Shown here: one piece after another, positions 38,263 through 46,635 of the stretch
Layout of the letters: the number at the start of each line of letters is the position of its first letter
Numbering within the stretch: position 1 is the first letter of the stretch
Origin: Psychrobacillus psychrodurans
GTDB taxonomy: Bacteria > Bacillota > Bacilli > Bacillales_A > Planococcaceae
Length of the DNA stretch: 64,000 bases
Direction: 5' to 3'
Assembly (NCBI GenBank): GCA_900114885.1
Contig: FOUN01000002.1
Location: 481,586 to 545,585, forward strand
Notes under the pieces: model-generated
Told to the model about the DNA's origin: nothing
The model's input: only the letters and a program-made list of their open reading frames with translations
The model's database searches: none
Position numbers and translations under genes: made by a program

Positions 38263-38403
38263 TTATCGATTCTGTTGGTTATTTTGTTGTGTATTTTTGC
38301 CCTTAGTCTGCTTAGAATATAAGTCTTCTGCAAATTCCTCACGATTGTCATTTCTTGAATTAGGTTCTTTCTTTTTAAAGTTTGGTTTGCTTTTATTTGA
38401 CAT
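38263..38403 (-). CDS. 46-residue Lys/Asn/Gln-rich small protein
   Basis: ATG follows TTTAGGAGGTGACGATATC, a near-perfect ribosome site. The peptide begins MSNKSKPNFKKKEPNSRNDN, has a central REEFAEDLYSKQT and ends NNQQNR. The polar, basic, low-complexity make-up with a short acidic E-E-F motif recalls small spore-coat or acid-soluble spore proteins, but I cannot place it in a named family. It stands alone on the minus strand. Confidence 0.6.
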   Translation of the reverse strand: MSNKSKPNFKKKEPNSRNDNREEFAEDLYSKQTKGKNTQQNNQQNR

Positions 38404-38658
38404 GATATCGTCACCTCCTAAAGTTTAATGTGCACAGAGTCATAATAAAAATACGGATATACTAATGCTCTTGAAAAAAAGTAATAACTTCAAATTCTTC
38501 ATAGCCCCAAAATGAATCTCTGAAAAGAATTGAAATTCCCTCGCCAAAAAGGATTTGTAGTAAACTTTTTCATCTAACTAATAAGGTTAGTAAAAGAAGG
38601 ATTTTTCACTTTATATTAGAATATATATAGGTGAAGGCTAAATGATGGAGGAGTCCTT

Positions 38659-39129
38659 ATGACATTAGTATCAATCTATACTGTTGGTAGGCTAAACCAC
38701 CCTTATAATCACTCTGCCTCTCGTGAATTTTTTCAAGTGGGAGATGGAGTATATCGTCAGGCAACTAGATCTGGTCTTGTAGAGGCATTTTCACCTGATG
38801 GAGTCACTATCTCTGAAGAAACCATACAGGGTAATGGTTCTCCTATTCTTACATTAACAGTATGGAAAGACATTCAATCCTTATATCGTTTTACTTATTC
38901 AGGAAAGCATTTGCAAGCATTACGGGATAGAAACAAATGGATTGAGATATATCCAGAAAAACATCTTTCATATGTAGTATGGTGGACAGAAAAGGTCAAG
39001 GATGTCTCATGGGAGGAGGCATTCAAAAGATATAACTATTATATCCAGAACGGCTCCACACCTTTTGCATTTGATTTTAAGCAAGCATTTGATGAAAATG
39101 GGGAGACCATCTTGATTAAATCTTCTTGA
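38659..39129 (+). CDS. DUF3291 domain protein
   Basis: 156 residues. It starts with the DUF3291 pattern (SIYTVGRLNHPYNHSASREFF), has LTVWKDIQSLYRFTYSG-H near 75-92 and WWTEKVKDVSWEEAFKRYNYY near 112-132. These proteins have a dimeric alpha-beta barrel-like fold, sometimes annotated as spheroidene-monooxygenase-like, with no proven function in Bacillales. GGAGGAGTCCTT precedes the ATG. Monocistronic. Confidence 0.82.
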   Translation: MTLVSIYTVGRLNHPYNHSASREFFQVGDGVYRQATRSGLVEAFSPDGVTISEETIQGNGSPILTLTVWKDIQSLYRFTYSGKHLQALRDRNKWIEIYPEKHLSYVVWWTEKVKDVSWEEAFKRYNYYIQNGSTPFAFDFKQAFDENGETILIKSS

Positions 39130-39372
39130 AGTAATAAGCGTACTTAGTTAAACAAATTACACTTATAATATCTGTTTCATGTCTGGAACAAAAGCGTTGT
39201 TATAAGTATGATTGCAAAACTAAATAGTAAATAAATCTACTGTCCTGTTCATTAATTTGACCGGGATTTTTTTATTTATCTATTCATGTACAAATAATAA
39301 TTATTAGAATTTTCTATTGAAAGGAATCGTTAGATAAATATTATGTTATGATGAGAAAAAGGGGGTAATTAG

Positions 39373-39678
39373 ATGATTACATGCTATTTAAAATACATTA
39401 TTGACCCATATAAATTAAAGGAATTCGAAGTATATAGTAAAATGTGGATTCGATTAGTTAATAAGTTAGGTGGTACACATCAAGGTTATTATCTCCCACA
39501 TGAAGGTGCTAATAATATTGCATATGCCTTATTCAGTTTCCCTAGTTTGACTGCTTATGAAGAGTACCGAAGAAAGATGGCATTGGATGCAGAATGTCAG
39601 GAAGCTTATAAATTTGCAGAGGAAACAAGATGTATTTTAAGTTATGAGAGAAGCTTTATGAGACCTGTTTTCGAGTGA
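39373..39678 (+). CDS. NIPSNAP family protein
   Basis: 101 residues, one dimeric alpha/beta-barrel domain: ITCYLKYIIDPYKLKEFEVYSKMWIRLVNKLGGTHQGYYLP and L-S-Y-E-R-S-F-M-R-P-V near the end are typical of NIPSNAP-like proteins. Biochemical function is unknown; related folds include antibiotic-biosynthesis monooxygenases. An AAAAAGGGGG ribosome site precedes the ATG. Transcribed alone. Confidence 0.82.
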   Translation: MITCYLKYIIDPYKLKEFEVYSKMWIRLVNKLGGTHQGYYLPHEGANNIAYALFSFPSLTAYEEYRRKMALDAECQEAYKFAEETRCILSYERSFMRPVFE

Positions 39679-39839
39679 ATTAATAATTATACATATATTA
39701 CCAAACAGATGCTTTAATAATGAAGTTACACAAAAAATTATTGATTTCATTGAAAGTGTAACCAGTTAATTAAATGATTAAAATTTGCGACTTACTCTAT
39801 ATGGGTAAATCGTTTTTTTATTTGTCCATAAATTACTAG

Positions 39840-39868
39840 TTGTAAAATCAAACAAACGTTCGTATACT
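39840..39868 (+). promoter_or_regulatory. SOS-regulated promoter with LexA (DinR) box
   Basis: TTGTAA, a 17-bp spacer and TATACT form a sigma-A promoter. CAAACAAACGTTCG at 39849-39862 inside the spacer matches the Bacillus LexA box CGAAC-N4-GTTCG except at one base and touches the -10 hexamer, as in repressed SOS promoters. It should drive the two genes that follow. Confidence 0.8.
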
Positions 39869-39893
39869 AAGCATAAGAATGGAGGGAACGAGT

Positions 39894-40115
39894 GTGCGTA
39901 TAAATTTAATGAAATGTATGGAACGTAATCAGCTCGCTGAGTTAATGTATATGGATTCTAAGTGTAATATAAGCCAGAGGCAGGTAAAAGTCTTGAAGAT
40001 TAAAGGGGATACTATTCAAGTGTTTTGTTTTAAGCGAAATGCTAAACGTAATTTTATTATTGATAATGTGCTCGCATGTGTTCCCATCATCCATAAGGAG
40101 CGTGAAGTTGTATGA
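39894..40115 (+). CDS. Small protein cotranscribed with yolD-like gene
   Basis: 73 residues from GTG at 39894, which follows GGAGGGA at good spacing; the upstream in-frame ATG lies before the ribosome site. The beta-rich text (QRQVKVLKIKGDTIQVFCFKR...RNFIIDNVLACVPI) resembles a minimal WYL-like beta barrel such as those found beside yolD genes, but this assignment is inferential. Its stop overlaps the yolD-like ATG by four bases. Controlled by the SOS promoter. Confidence 0.7.
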   Translation: MRINLMKCMERNQLAELMYMDSKCNISQRQVKVLKIKGDTIQVFCFKRNAKRNFIIDNVLACVPIIHKEREVV

Positions 40116-40486
40116 ACGATAAATTTTACGAATCTGAACAAATCCTTGACTTATCTAAGGCACAAGATAGAGGAAGTAAGAAGTGGGTAGCGATGATGCT
40201 TCCAGAACATGTAGCTTTACTTAGAGAGTATAGCAAAGAAATTAAGAGAGAACCTAAACCAGATTTAGACGAATGGGATTACGATGCAATACATCACACA
40301 CTGGATATAGCCATTAAAAGTAAGGCTGATACTAAAGTGAAGATGTGGAGAGATGGAGCATTCATTTACAACAGAGGTATTGTAGAAAGTATAGATTTAC
40401 GAAGTAGAGTAATGGAACTAGAAGATCCTTTTTCTTTGTTGCAATTAAAATTAGATGAAATAGTAGATGTAACTATTATGGATTAA
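40112..40486 (+). CDS. YolD-like protein
   Basis: 124 residues with the YolD signature DRGSKKWVAMMLPEHVALLRE (20-40) and the WYL-like C-terminal strand set (GAFIYNRGIVESIDLRSRVMEL). In Bacillus and its phages YolD-like genes usually precede or accompany a Y-family DNA polymerase (UvrX/YqjW) under LexA control. Here the LexA box is present, but no polymerase gene follows. Translationally coupled (ATGA) to the 73-codon gene upstream. Probably a DNA-damage accessory protein; mechanism unknown. Confidence 0.88.
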   Translation: MNDKFYESEQILDLSKAQDRGSKKWVAMMLPEHVALLREYSKEIKREPKPDLDEWDYDAIHHTLDIAIKSKADTKVKMWRDGAFIYNRGIVESIDLRSRVMELEDPFSLLQLKLDEIVDVTIMD

Positions 40487-40857
40487 TAAGCAAGACTTTA
40501 CTTGCTCATTTCGAGTATTTCAAGGAGTTTACGGTTCATGTGACAATCCATCCAGCGTTCTCAAGAATAGGTAATCGGAAAGTTAGGTTGCGGCCCGAAA
40601 GCTCATTAAGCACTTTTATTTAGAGGTTGAACAATACTTTAAATAATAAAGAAAATGGAGAAAAAATTAGAACCCTTAGAATATGAAAAAGAAGCTTTCT
40701 ATTGACTTCATCTACTATTTCGATAAACCGAATTTATACCTTTCCTTTATAAAGAAAATGTAGTTAGATTTCTTGTTTTTTTTGTGGTATATATGTATGT
40801 AGTTACTAGGCTATTTAAGCCACAGTTGTGCACTAGATACCGAAAGGAAGAAAAGAT
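40487..40857. other. Interval between the yolD-like gene and glsA
   Basis: About 370 bp without a convincing gene. One frame (about 40520-40622) reads through a plausible peptide but has no start or ribosome site. CGAAAGGAAGAAAAGAT before 40858 is the glsA ribosome site. Confidence 0.45.
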
Positions 40858-41850
40858 ATGAAAGTTGTACAGCAAGATACACAAAATATATTTAATAATA
40901 ATGAACATGGCAAAATAAAAGCATGGGTACAAGATAGCAGAACTTATACGAATTTAGGGAAATGTGCTAACTATATACCAGCGTTAGAAAGAGCAAATCC
41001 TTCACAGTTAGGTATTTGTATCATTGGTTCAAATGGTTCAATGGTAAAGACGGGTGATTTTGATACCGCTTTTACTTTACAAAGTATATCGAAGGTAATT
41101 GGCTTTATAGCTGCATGTATAGACTATGGAATTTCTTATGTGTTAGAAAGGGTGGACGTCGAACCAACCGGGGATGCTTTTAACTCGATTATTCGCCTGG
41201 AAGTTCATAAACCTGGAAGACCTTTTAATCCGATGATAAATGCTGGAGCAATCACAGTTGCATCATTACTAGGTGGACGAAATCCTGTCGAAAAAGTGGA
41301 ATCTATACTTCTATTAATAGAAAGAATCGTTGGGAGATATCCAACTATCAATGAGGAAGTGTTTCATTCTGAGTGGCAAACGGCTCATCGAAATCGAGCT
41401 TTAGCTTATTATCTAAAAGAGATGGGATTCTTAGATTGTACTGTAGAAGAAGCATTAGAAGTATACTTAAAGCAATGTTCAATTGAAGTAACTACCGAAG
41501 ATGTTGCCATGATTGGCCTAGTCCTTGCAAATGACGGATATCATCCTATCCGTAAGGAGCAAATCTTCTCTAAGGAAGTAGCTAGGTTAACAAAAGCGTT
41601 AATGGTCACATGTGGTATGTACAATGCTTCTGGTAAATTTGCTGCATTTGTAGGTATTCCTGCAAAAAGTGGTGTATCGGGTGGTATATTGGCAGCAATT
41701 CCCCCGCGAGGTAGATCCGGTGATTCCCCATTTATGGATGGCTGTGGAATAGGGATTTATGGTCCTGCCATTGATGAATTTGGTAATAGTGTTGCAGGAG
41801 TTATGCTGTTAAAGCAAATATCCAGAGAATGGGACTTTAATATTTTTTAA
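40858..41850 (+). CDS. glsA: Glutaminase
   Basis: 330 residues, a complete serine-type glutaminase with beta-lactamase-like fold. The nucleophile motif is Ser76-x-x-Lys79 (LQSISK), followed by RPFNPMINAGAI near 120-131, the Tyr/Asn block near 161-190 and AKSGVSGGILAAIPP near 272-286. It converts glutamine to glutamate and ammonia in the cytosol. The Bacillus YlaM/YbgJ enzymes are of similar size. No transporter (GlnT) is encoded beside it. Confidence 0.96.
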   Translation: MKVVQQDTQNIFNNNEHGKIKAWVQDSRTYTNLGKCANYIPALERANPSQLGICIIGSNGSMVKTGDFDTAFTLQSISKVIGFIAACIDYGISYVLERVDVEPTGDAFNSIIRLEVHKPGRPFNPMINAGAITVASLLGGRNPVEKVESILLLIERIVGRYPTINEEVFHSEWQTAHRNRALAYYLKEMGFLDCTVEEALEVYLKQCSIEVTTEDVAMIGLVLANDGYHPIRKEQIFSKEVARLTKALMVTCGMYNASGKFAAFVGIPAKSGVSGGILAAIPPRGRSGDSPFMDGCGIGIYGPAIDEFGNSVAGVMLLKQISREWDFNIF

Positions 41851-41922
41851 ATGTGGTGTGCTATCACAAAAATGGAATAACAAATCCAAAAGAATATTAC
41901 GCTAATCGTTAACCCCTTATTT

Positions 41923-42220
41923 AACTCCCATGAAAATTAAAAAATGCTGAAAAACTATTAAATTGCATAACAAAAGAGGATCAGAAATAGTTTTTAAAAG
42001 CTGAGCAGGATTAATCTCCCATGAGTGCTACCCATATTGAGTGCGACAGTCTGTGTTGAACCGTGTTCTTTGGAGTCAGACTAAAGAACGGACTCGATGG
42101 CATCATAGTTCACTATCCTTCCTATCTCAGCCGTAGTATCTTATACTCGTTTTTCACATTTATATTCTCTGTGGTGTAGCGTTGATTTCGCGCTACACGT
42201 GTGGCTAACGGGCACTTTAG
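41923..42220 (+). repeat. Candidate structured RNA element, copy 1
   Basis: About 300 bp, matching 58646-59040. Both copies begin ACTCCCATGAAAATTAAAAA, share a core starting AGGATTAATCTCCCATGAGT with GAGTGCGACAGTCTGTG and GGAGTCAGACTA, and end GGCTAACGG. Pairing is conserved while sequence varies: hairpin GTGTAGCG/CGCTACAC (42174-42198) appears as GTGCAGC/GCTGCAT in copy 2, and TTCTTT/AAAGAA around the GGAGTCAGACT loop appears as CGTT/AACG. AGTCTG and CAGACT can also pair. It is followed by a terminator. I do not recognise it as a known RNA class. Confidence 0.7.
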
Positions 42221-42228
42221 TTAATCAC

Positions 42229-42258
42229 GACCATCATTTTGATGGTCTATTTTTTTTT
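42229..42258 (+). terminator. Terminator after the structured element
   Basis: GACCATC/GATGGTC with an ATTTT loop, then TATTTTTTTTT. The same hairpin recurs at 47273 and 63532, so it belongs to a local repeat family. Confidence 0.85.
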
Positions 42259-42267
42259 ATTCAAAAA

Positions 42268-42375
42268 TTATTTTACCCGAGTAATAACCTGTGAATTTGC
42301 TGCGCCAATACTTTTATGCAATGGTTTGATAGCTTTCGTTCCAGTTAAATAGCGTTCTAACGTTTGTAGCTTAAC
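42268..42375 (-). pseudogene. C-terminal coding remnant, unknown gene
   Basis: An open frame of 35 codons with protein-like composition (…LQTLERYLTGTKAIKPLHKS then IGAANSQVITRVK) ends in TAA but has no start; a stop lies directly upstream. It looks like the tail of a lost gene. The family is not recognised. Confidence 0.3.
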
Positions 42376-42388
42376 TCACATAAAAACA

Positions 42389-42425
42389 CCCCGTAAATGT
42401 TAGTCGGTGGCTAACATTTACGGGG
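42389..42425. terminator. Perfect 15-bp hairpin
   Basis: CCCCGTAAATGTTAG and CTAACATTTACGGGG enclose a seven-base loop; T-rich tail on the minus strand. It is followed by a short block (GATGGTCTTTTTTACGTCCAAAACATTAA, 42437-42500 region) that is related to 63544-63615. Confidence 0.65.
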
Positions 42426-42649
42426 CAGTTTACTTTGATGGTCTTTTTTACGTCCAAAACATTAAGTAGATTTCGTCAATCCATTGTGAGACATTACACT
42501 TAAATTATACTAATACGACAAGTTAGTTAAATATGGAATGATAGATTATATATTTTGGTTTGGTGACATTGTTTTTTTAAAAAGACATTTTGATGTATTT
42601 AAAAAGTTGTAGTTATAGTATTTGTGCAAAATAGATTTAGATATGTGCA

Positions 42650-42678
42650 TTGAGACAGTTATGTATAAAGAATATAAT
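42650..42678 (+). promoter_or_regulatory. Promoter of the iron-uptake lipoprotein gene
   Basis: TTGAGA, a 17-bp spacer and TATAAT, with a Fur box directly downstream. Confidence 0.8.
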
Positions 42679-42694
42679 GATAAGTGAGATTAAT

Positions 42695-42713
42695 GATAAT
42701 GATAATCATAATC
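42695..42713 (+). promoter_or_regulatory. Fur box
   Basis: GATAATGATAATCATAATC agrees with the classic 19-bp Fur consensus at 18 of 19 positions, at about +10 from the promoter. It predicts derepression under iron limitation. Confidence 0.9.
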
Positions 42714-42755
42714 ATTTAATTGTATTAATAGGAAATAAAGGAGCGGGAGTATATT

Positions 42756-43733
42756 ATGGCAAAGCGAAAATTAAGAAAGATTAGTTGGTTGGTGGTCCTA
42801 CTCACTATTATGGTAAGTTTGGCTGCATGTAATAATGGAAAGGAAACATCCACGAATGTTGAAGACAATAAACAAACTAGTAAGAAGGAAGAGAATACTG
42901 ACACAAGGAAGGTTAAAGATGCTTTTGGCGAGGTTGAAATTCCTGTCAAGCCGAAGAGAATAGCAGGGATTTACTTAGAGGATTATATGGTGGCACTAGG
43001 TGTTGAACCAATTGTGCAATGGTACCATCCAAGCTGGGGTAAACAAGATTATTTAGGATTGTCAGATGTTCCGTTATTTGATATCACAGGAAGTTTGGAA
43101 GCAATGTTGGAAAAAAATCCAGACTTAATAATCCTAACTGGGGGAATGGATGAATCTTATCAATTGTATTCTAAAATCGCACCTACTTATCGCGTTCCTG
43201 ATGAAGTACTTTGGGATGCAGAAGAGACTCTCAAAACGATCGCTGAATTATTGGGTATTCCAGAAAAGGCTACTACTGTACTAGCAGATTACAAGCAAAA
43301 GATTGCCGACACCAAAGTGAAATTGGAAGAGGCTATTGGACGCGAGACAGTTGCTGTAGTACGTCTGGATGTAGGAGACAAACCAGAATTGCGTTTATTC
43401 GGTCTGAATAATCCATATACGGGAATGATTTACAAAGACCTTGGTTTGGAACCGTTTGAGTGGGTGAAAAATATCCAGGCACATGATGTTATTTCACAGG
43501 AAAAAATCCCAGAGTTTATCGCTGATCATATTATCATATTCCCTTCCAATGGTACCTGGGACTCGGAGTCTAATGCGAAGGCTGTTGCACTGCTTCAAGA
43601 TCCTCTATGGAAAGGAATTCCTGCTGTAAAAAACAACCATGTTTATCAACTGGATCGATCTCATTGGCAATCAGGGGCTATTAAAGCGAACACAATGAAA
43701 ATGGAAGATTTACTAAGATTAATAGTGAAGTAG
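42756..43733 (+). CDS. Iron-siderophore ABC transporter substrate-binding lipoprotein
   Basis: 325 residues. Signal peptide with lipobox LAAC (lipidated Cys25), a Ser/Thr/Lys/Glu-rich linker, then a type III periplasmic-binding domain (KPKRIAGIYLEDYMVALGVEPI; NPDLIILTGG near 122-131; LLQDPLWKGIPAVKNNHVYQLD at the end). It captures a ferric siderophore outside the membrane. Fur-box control is visible. No permease or ATPase gene is linked, so it must use a shared transporter encoded elsewhere. Its binding domain is clearly related to the C-terminal half of the regulator encoded next. AAAGGAGCGGGAGT precedes the ATG. Confidence 0.93.
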   Translation: MAKRKLRKISWLVVLLTIMVSLAACNNGKETSTNVEDNKQTSKKEENTDTRKVKDAFGEVEIPVKPKRIAGIYLEDYMVALGVEPIVQWYHPSWGKQDYLGLSDVPLFDITGSLEAMLEKNPDLIILTGGMDESYQLYSKIAPTYRVPDEVLWDAEETLKTIAELLGIPEKATTVLADYKQKIADTKVKLEEAIGRETVAVVRLDVGDKPELRLFGLNNPYTGMIYKDLGLEPFEWVKNIQAHDVISQEKIPEFIADHIIIFPSNGTWDSESNAKAVALLQDPLWKGIPAVKNNHVYQLDRSHWQSGAIKANTMKMEDLLRLIVK

Positions 43734-43764
43734 AGCTTTCATATTTATATAGAAAAAGAAATGG

Positions 43765-43800
43765 GAAAGCTCTTCAGTATCATTGAAGGGCTTTCTCTTT
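43765..43800 (+). terminator. Terminator after the binding lipoprotein gene
   Basis: GAAAGCTCTTCA pairs with TGAAGGGCTTTC (one wobble) and is followed by TCTTT; readthrough into the regulator gene is possible. Confidence 0.75.
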
Positions 43801-43837
43801 AAGATTATAATTATCGTAATGGAAAGGATGATGTATA

Positions 43838-45445
43838 TTGTGTAGTGAAGTGATTCCTCCTTGTTATCCGTCAGTCTTTTACATTATGGTCGGAATCAGA
43901 CATATCAATTTGAATGAATTGAACGGTGAAGAATTTAGTAGTTCTGGTGAACACATGTTAATTGCAATAACGGATGGCGAGGCAGATATGGATATTGGAT
44001 ATGGTGCGAAAGGAATTGTCAGAGGTAATATAGCTATCGTGAAACCAAATCAAGCCGTTCATATCTATCCATATAAAAATAGCATTTCTTTTTATGTTAT
44101 TACATTCAATGTGATTCAAATTCCAAATTCGGATAGTTCTAATGATAAGTACAAATCTTCCATTTTCACAGGCACTGGTCTATGGAATTGTGTACCATTT
44201 TCAAAGGGTATTGATTTGTTGGAGGAAATTGAACGGCAAAGTCATGAGAAAGACGAATTGATGCGATATTACAATCATGTACGATTCGAGGAATTAATTA
44301 GGCATGTGCTTAAACAAAAAGAAAGTTTAGCACCTTTACCGGATTTACATAGTGCAGTTAAAGGTTCGATTAAATATTTAAAAGACAATTTTGCCGAGCA
44401 GGTGACAGTGGCTACACTTGCAGAAGATGTGAACATGCTTCCATGGCAATACTCACAAATCTTTAAAAAGCTTACTGGACAAACTCCCCTTGGTTTTGTT
44501 AATAATCTGAGGATCGATCAAGCGAAGCATTTACTATTAAAAACAGAGGATCGCATACATGAGATTGCTAATCATGTTGGTTTCAACAATGAGTTTTACT
44601 TTAATAGATGCTTTAGTAAGTCTGTGGGTTTAGCTCCGGGCCAGTATCGTAAACAAAACCAAAGTACTATTCGTGTTGTTTCATTATTTATGGAGGATTT
44701 ACTAGTAACTTTAGGGATTACCCCTGTTGTTCAGTGGGCTCACCCAGCATGGGGGCAGCTAGATTATCTTGGATTAATACATGTTCCAACTTTTAATGTT
44801 TTGCAAGAAAGCTACGAATCACTTTCGGAATATGAGCCGGATTTAATTATTGCACGTAAAAGTGAATACGAGTACCATTCCAATCAATATGAGAGATGTA
44901 AGAATTTTGCAAATACCGAAATTATTTCAAAAGATGATGCAGACTGGCGTTTAACATTACGAATACTAGCAAAACGATTGGGACGCGTTGAACAAGCCGA
45001 GATTGCCGTTCAGCAATATGAAGAAAAATTAACAAGCGCAAGGAATTTGTTGAACCATTCCAAGAAAAGTCAAACGTATGCCTTCATAAGATTTAAGAGC
45101 GACTGCATTATTATGGATCAACAATATACAAAGTCCTTTCTTACTGAGGATTTAGGAATTATACTTCATCCTAAGATTCAGAAGTTAACTCTTGAGGAGA
45201 GTAGAGTAGGTGTATCATGGGAATGGTTAAAGTCACTAGATGCAGATTATATTTTCTTCGTGTTTGATAAATGGCATGAAGGAGAAATAGGGGCAGAAAG
45301 GCGTCAGATTAATCACCCTCATTGGAAGGAAATCCCTGCTGTTAGAAATTGTCGTGCGTTCGAAGTCGATTTTATGACATGGATGAACCATGGCCAAATA
45401 GCCAGTAGTAAAAAAATAGACGATGTACTTAGAGTGTTAGTTTAA
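43838..45445 (+). CDS. AraC regulator fused to a siderophore-binding domain (Btr/YbbB-like)
   Basis: 535 residues from a TTG start behind GGAAAGGATG. Residues 1-110 are a cupin-like sensor, 175-272 the double helix-turn-helix AraC domain (VATLAEDVNMLPWQYSQIFK...IHEIANHVGFNNEFYFNRCF), and 278-535 a type III periplasmic-binding fold without signal peptide, so it senses the ligand in the cytoplasm. B. subtilis Btr (529 residues) has this layout and activates ferri-bacillibactin uptake. The sensor matches the neighbouring lipoprotein locally (VVQWAHPAWGQLDYLGL against IVQWYHPSWGKQDYLGL), implying the same siderophore. Confidence 0.93.
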   Translation: MCSEVIPPCYPSVFYIMVGIRHINLNELNGEEFSSSGEHMLIAITDGEADMDIGYGAKGIVRGNIAIVKPNQAVHIYPYKNSISFYVITFNVIQIPNSDSSNDKYKSSIFTGTGLWNCVPFSKGIDLLEEIERQSHEKDELMRYYNHVRFEELIRHVLKQKESLAPLPDLHSAVKGSIKYLKDNFAEQVTVATLAEDVNMLPWQYSQIFKKLTGQTPLGFVNNLRIDQAKHLLLKTEDRIHEIANHVGFNNEFYFNRCFSKSVGLAPGQYRKQNQSTIRVVSLFMEDLLVTLGITPVVQWAHPAWGQLDYLGLIHVPTFNVLQESYESLSEYEPDLIIARKSEYEYHSNQYERCKNFANTEIISKDDADWRLTLRILAKRLGRVEQAEIAVQQYEEKLTSARNLLNHSKKSQTYAFIRFKSDCIIMDQQYTKSFLTEDLGIILHPKIQKLTLEESRVGVSWEWLKSLDADYIFFVFDKWHEGEIGAERRQINHPHWKEIPAVRNCRAFEVDFMTWMNHGQIASSKKIDDVLRVLV

Positions 45446-45542
45446 TATTGAAACAATAACTAGAACACATATTGGAAAGTCATTATATTTGTATAAGCAA
45501 AATAATCCAATATGCCCTATCTATGAAATTAATATTTAATAA

Positions 45543-45577
45543 AGAGTAGTTCAAAGTGCGAACTATTCTTTTTTTTT
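45543..45577 (+). terminator. Terminator after the AraC regulator
   Basis: AGAGTAGTTC pairs with GAACTATTCT and is followed by nine T. Confidence 0.85.
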
Positions 45578-45727
45578 AAACAAAGCAGCAGTTAGGTTAA
45601 AAGGCAATACAGATTAAACTATACAAATAGGCGTTATTATGGAACTTTTGCAGAAGAACTTGGAGAAATTAATTTAATAAATGAATTGTTTTACTGTACT
45701 CTTTGTCGGTCATTGTGAGTTATTTGT

Positions 45728-45850
45728 AGAAGAATTGCTTTGCTAGAGGAATTAAGAGAAGAGTATAAATTAGCTTCCATTTCAAATGGAATGTAAAGTT
45801 TGGAGTGGAAATTTGATAGGTTAGGAATTAGTTCTAAGATTGCCCCCAAG
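45728..45850 (+). pseudogene. Remnant of a HAD-superfamily hydrolase
   Basis: One frame reads …LLEELREEYKLASISNGM, stop, then SLEWKFDRLGISSKIAP, which follows the HAD motif II pattern (L-x-x-L-x-x-x-Y-K-L-A-x-I-S-N-G ... K-F-x-x-L-G-I). No motif I and no start are visible, and an in-frame stop interrupts it, so this is a decayed fragment in the 494-bp interval 45446-45939. The rest of the interval shows nothing clear. Confidence 0.45.
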
Positions 45851-45939
45851 TTGACATTTTGCACGTCTAGTGATAAATTTATTTATATTAGAGACATTAA
45901 AAGTCTTTAATATCGCTTTTAAATATAAGGAGGTAATGT

Positions 45940-46353
45940 ATGAAGTATTCAAATGCGACAAACTACGCCTTACATACGATGGTTCATTTAATACTGCAGC
46001 CTGCAGGAAACTTGGTGGGAGTGCAGGAATTAGCCGAAATGCAGCATCTTTCCCCGACGTATCTTTCTAAGATACTTACCAAACTTACAAAAGCAGGTTT
46101 GATTGAGTCGACGCCTGGAGCGAAGGGAGGCTATAAAATCTCTAGGACAAAACATGAAATATCCTTTTTGGATGTTATAAATGCGATTGAAGGAGATACT
46201 AGCTTATTTGACTGCTCCATTCATCATGAAGGCTGCTTGATTGAGAATGTCATGAGGCAGGCAGAGGAGAATATGAAAGGTGAACTTCAATCAAAGTTAT
46301 TGATCGATATTGCTAAAGAGGCAGAATCCAAACTGAAAGAAGTAAAAAGTTAA
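45940..46353 (+). CDS. Rrf2 family transcriptional regulator
   Basis: 137 residues. The winged-helix start MKYSNATNYALHTMVHLIL, HLSPTYLSKILTKLTKAGLIESTPGAKGGYKISR and FLDVINAIEGD are the Rrf2 signature. Two cysteines (DCSIHHEGC, about 91-99) stand where Fe-S or thiol-sensing members have their cluster ligands; a third is not evident. Strong AAGGAGGTAATGT ribosome site. First gene of a set with a flavoprotein remnant and a methyltransferase, a grouping known in Firmicutes. Probably senses redox or thiol stress and represses its own operon. Confidence 0.9.
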   Translation: MKYSNATNYALHTMVHLILQPAGNLVGVQELAEMQHLSPTYLSKILTKLTKAGLIESTPGAKGGYKISRTKHEISFLDVINAIEGDTSLFDCSIHHEGCLIENVMRQAEENMKGELQSKLLIDIAKEAESKLKEVKS

Positions 46354-46380
46354 ATTTTTATTTTAAATGGAGAGGAAAAG

Positions 46381-46590
46381 ATGATAATAGATTGCGCTAT
46401 TATTGGTGGAGGGCAGGCTGGACTGAATGCTGCTTTAGTACTTGGAAGATCAAGACGTAAAACTGAAAGGGGGTTTGCTTGCGGGGATACAAGAGTTGCT
46501 GGTCCCTCTCAACTAATTATTGTTGCGGGGGAAGGCAGTATGGCTGCTATAGCTGTAAATGCAGAACTGATAGAAGAAAAATTTAACTAG
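46381..46590 (+). pseudogene. NAD(P)/FAD-dependent oxidoreductase with large internal deletion
   Basis: 69 residues where relatives have about 300. Residues 1-24 are the N-terminal FAD-binding start (IIGGGQAGLNAALVLGRSRR), and residues about 28-69 are the C-terminal end of the same family (RGFACGDTRVAGPSQLIIVAGEGSMAAIAVNAEL). The middle, including the NAD(P) domain and any CxxC, is missing, with the frame kept across the junction near KTERG. It cannot be a working thioredoxin-reductase-like enzyme. It lies between the Rrf2 and methyltransferase genes with an intact GGAGAGGAAAAG ribosome site. Confidence 0.88.
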
Positions 46591-46635
46591 TAGTAACAGC
46601 ACGCTTAAATAGCTGCTTAAAAAAGGAGGATTTAT

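Noticed and set aside
40520..40622. Open stretch between the yolD-like gene and glsA
   Set aside because: It reads as a plausible peptide but has no start codon, ribosome site or recognisable motif; not called as a gene.
41923..42220. Group I intron, T-box, or known riboswitch as identity of the structured element
   Set aside because: The conserved group I P/Q/R/S strings, the T-box GGTGG core and known aptamer motifs are not found. Identity is left open.
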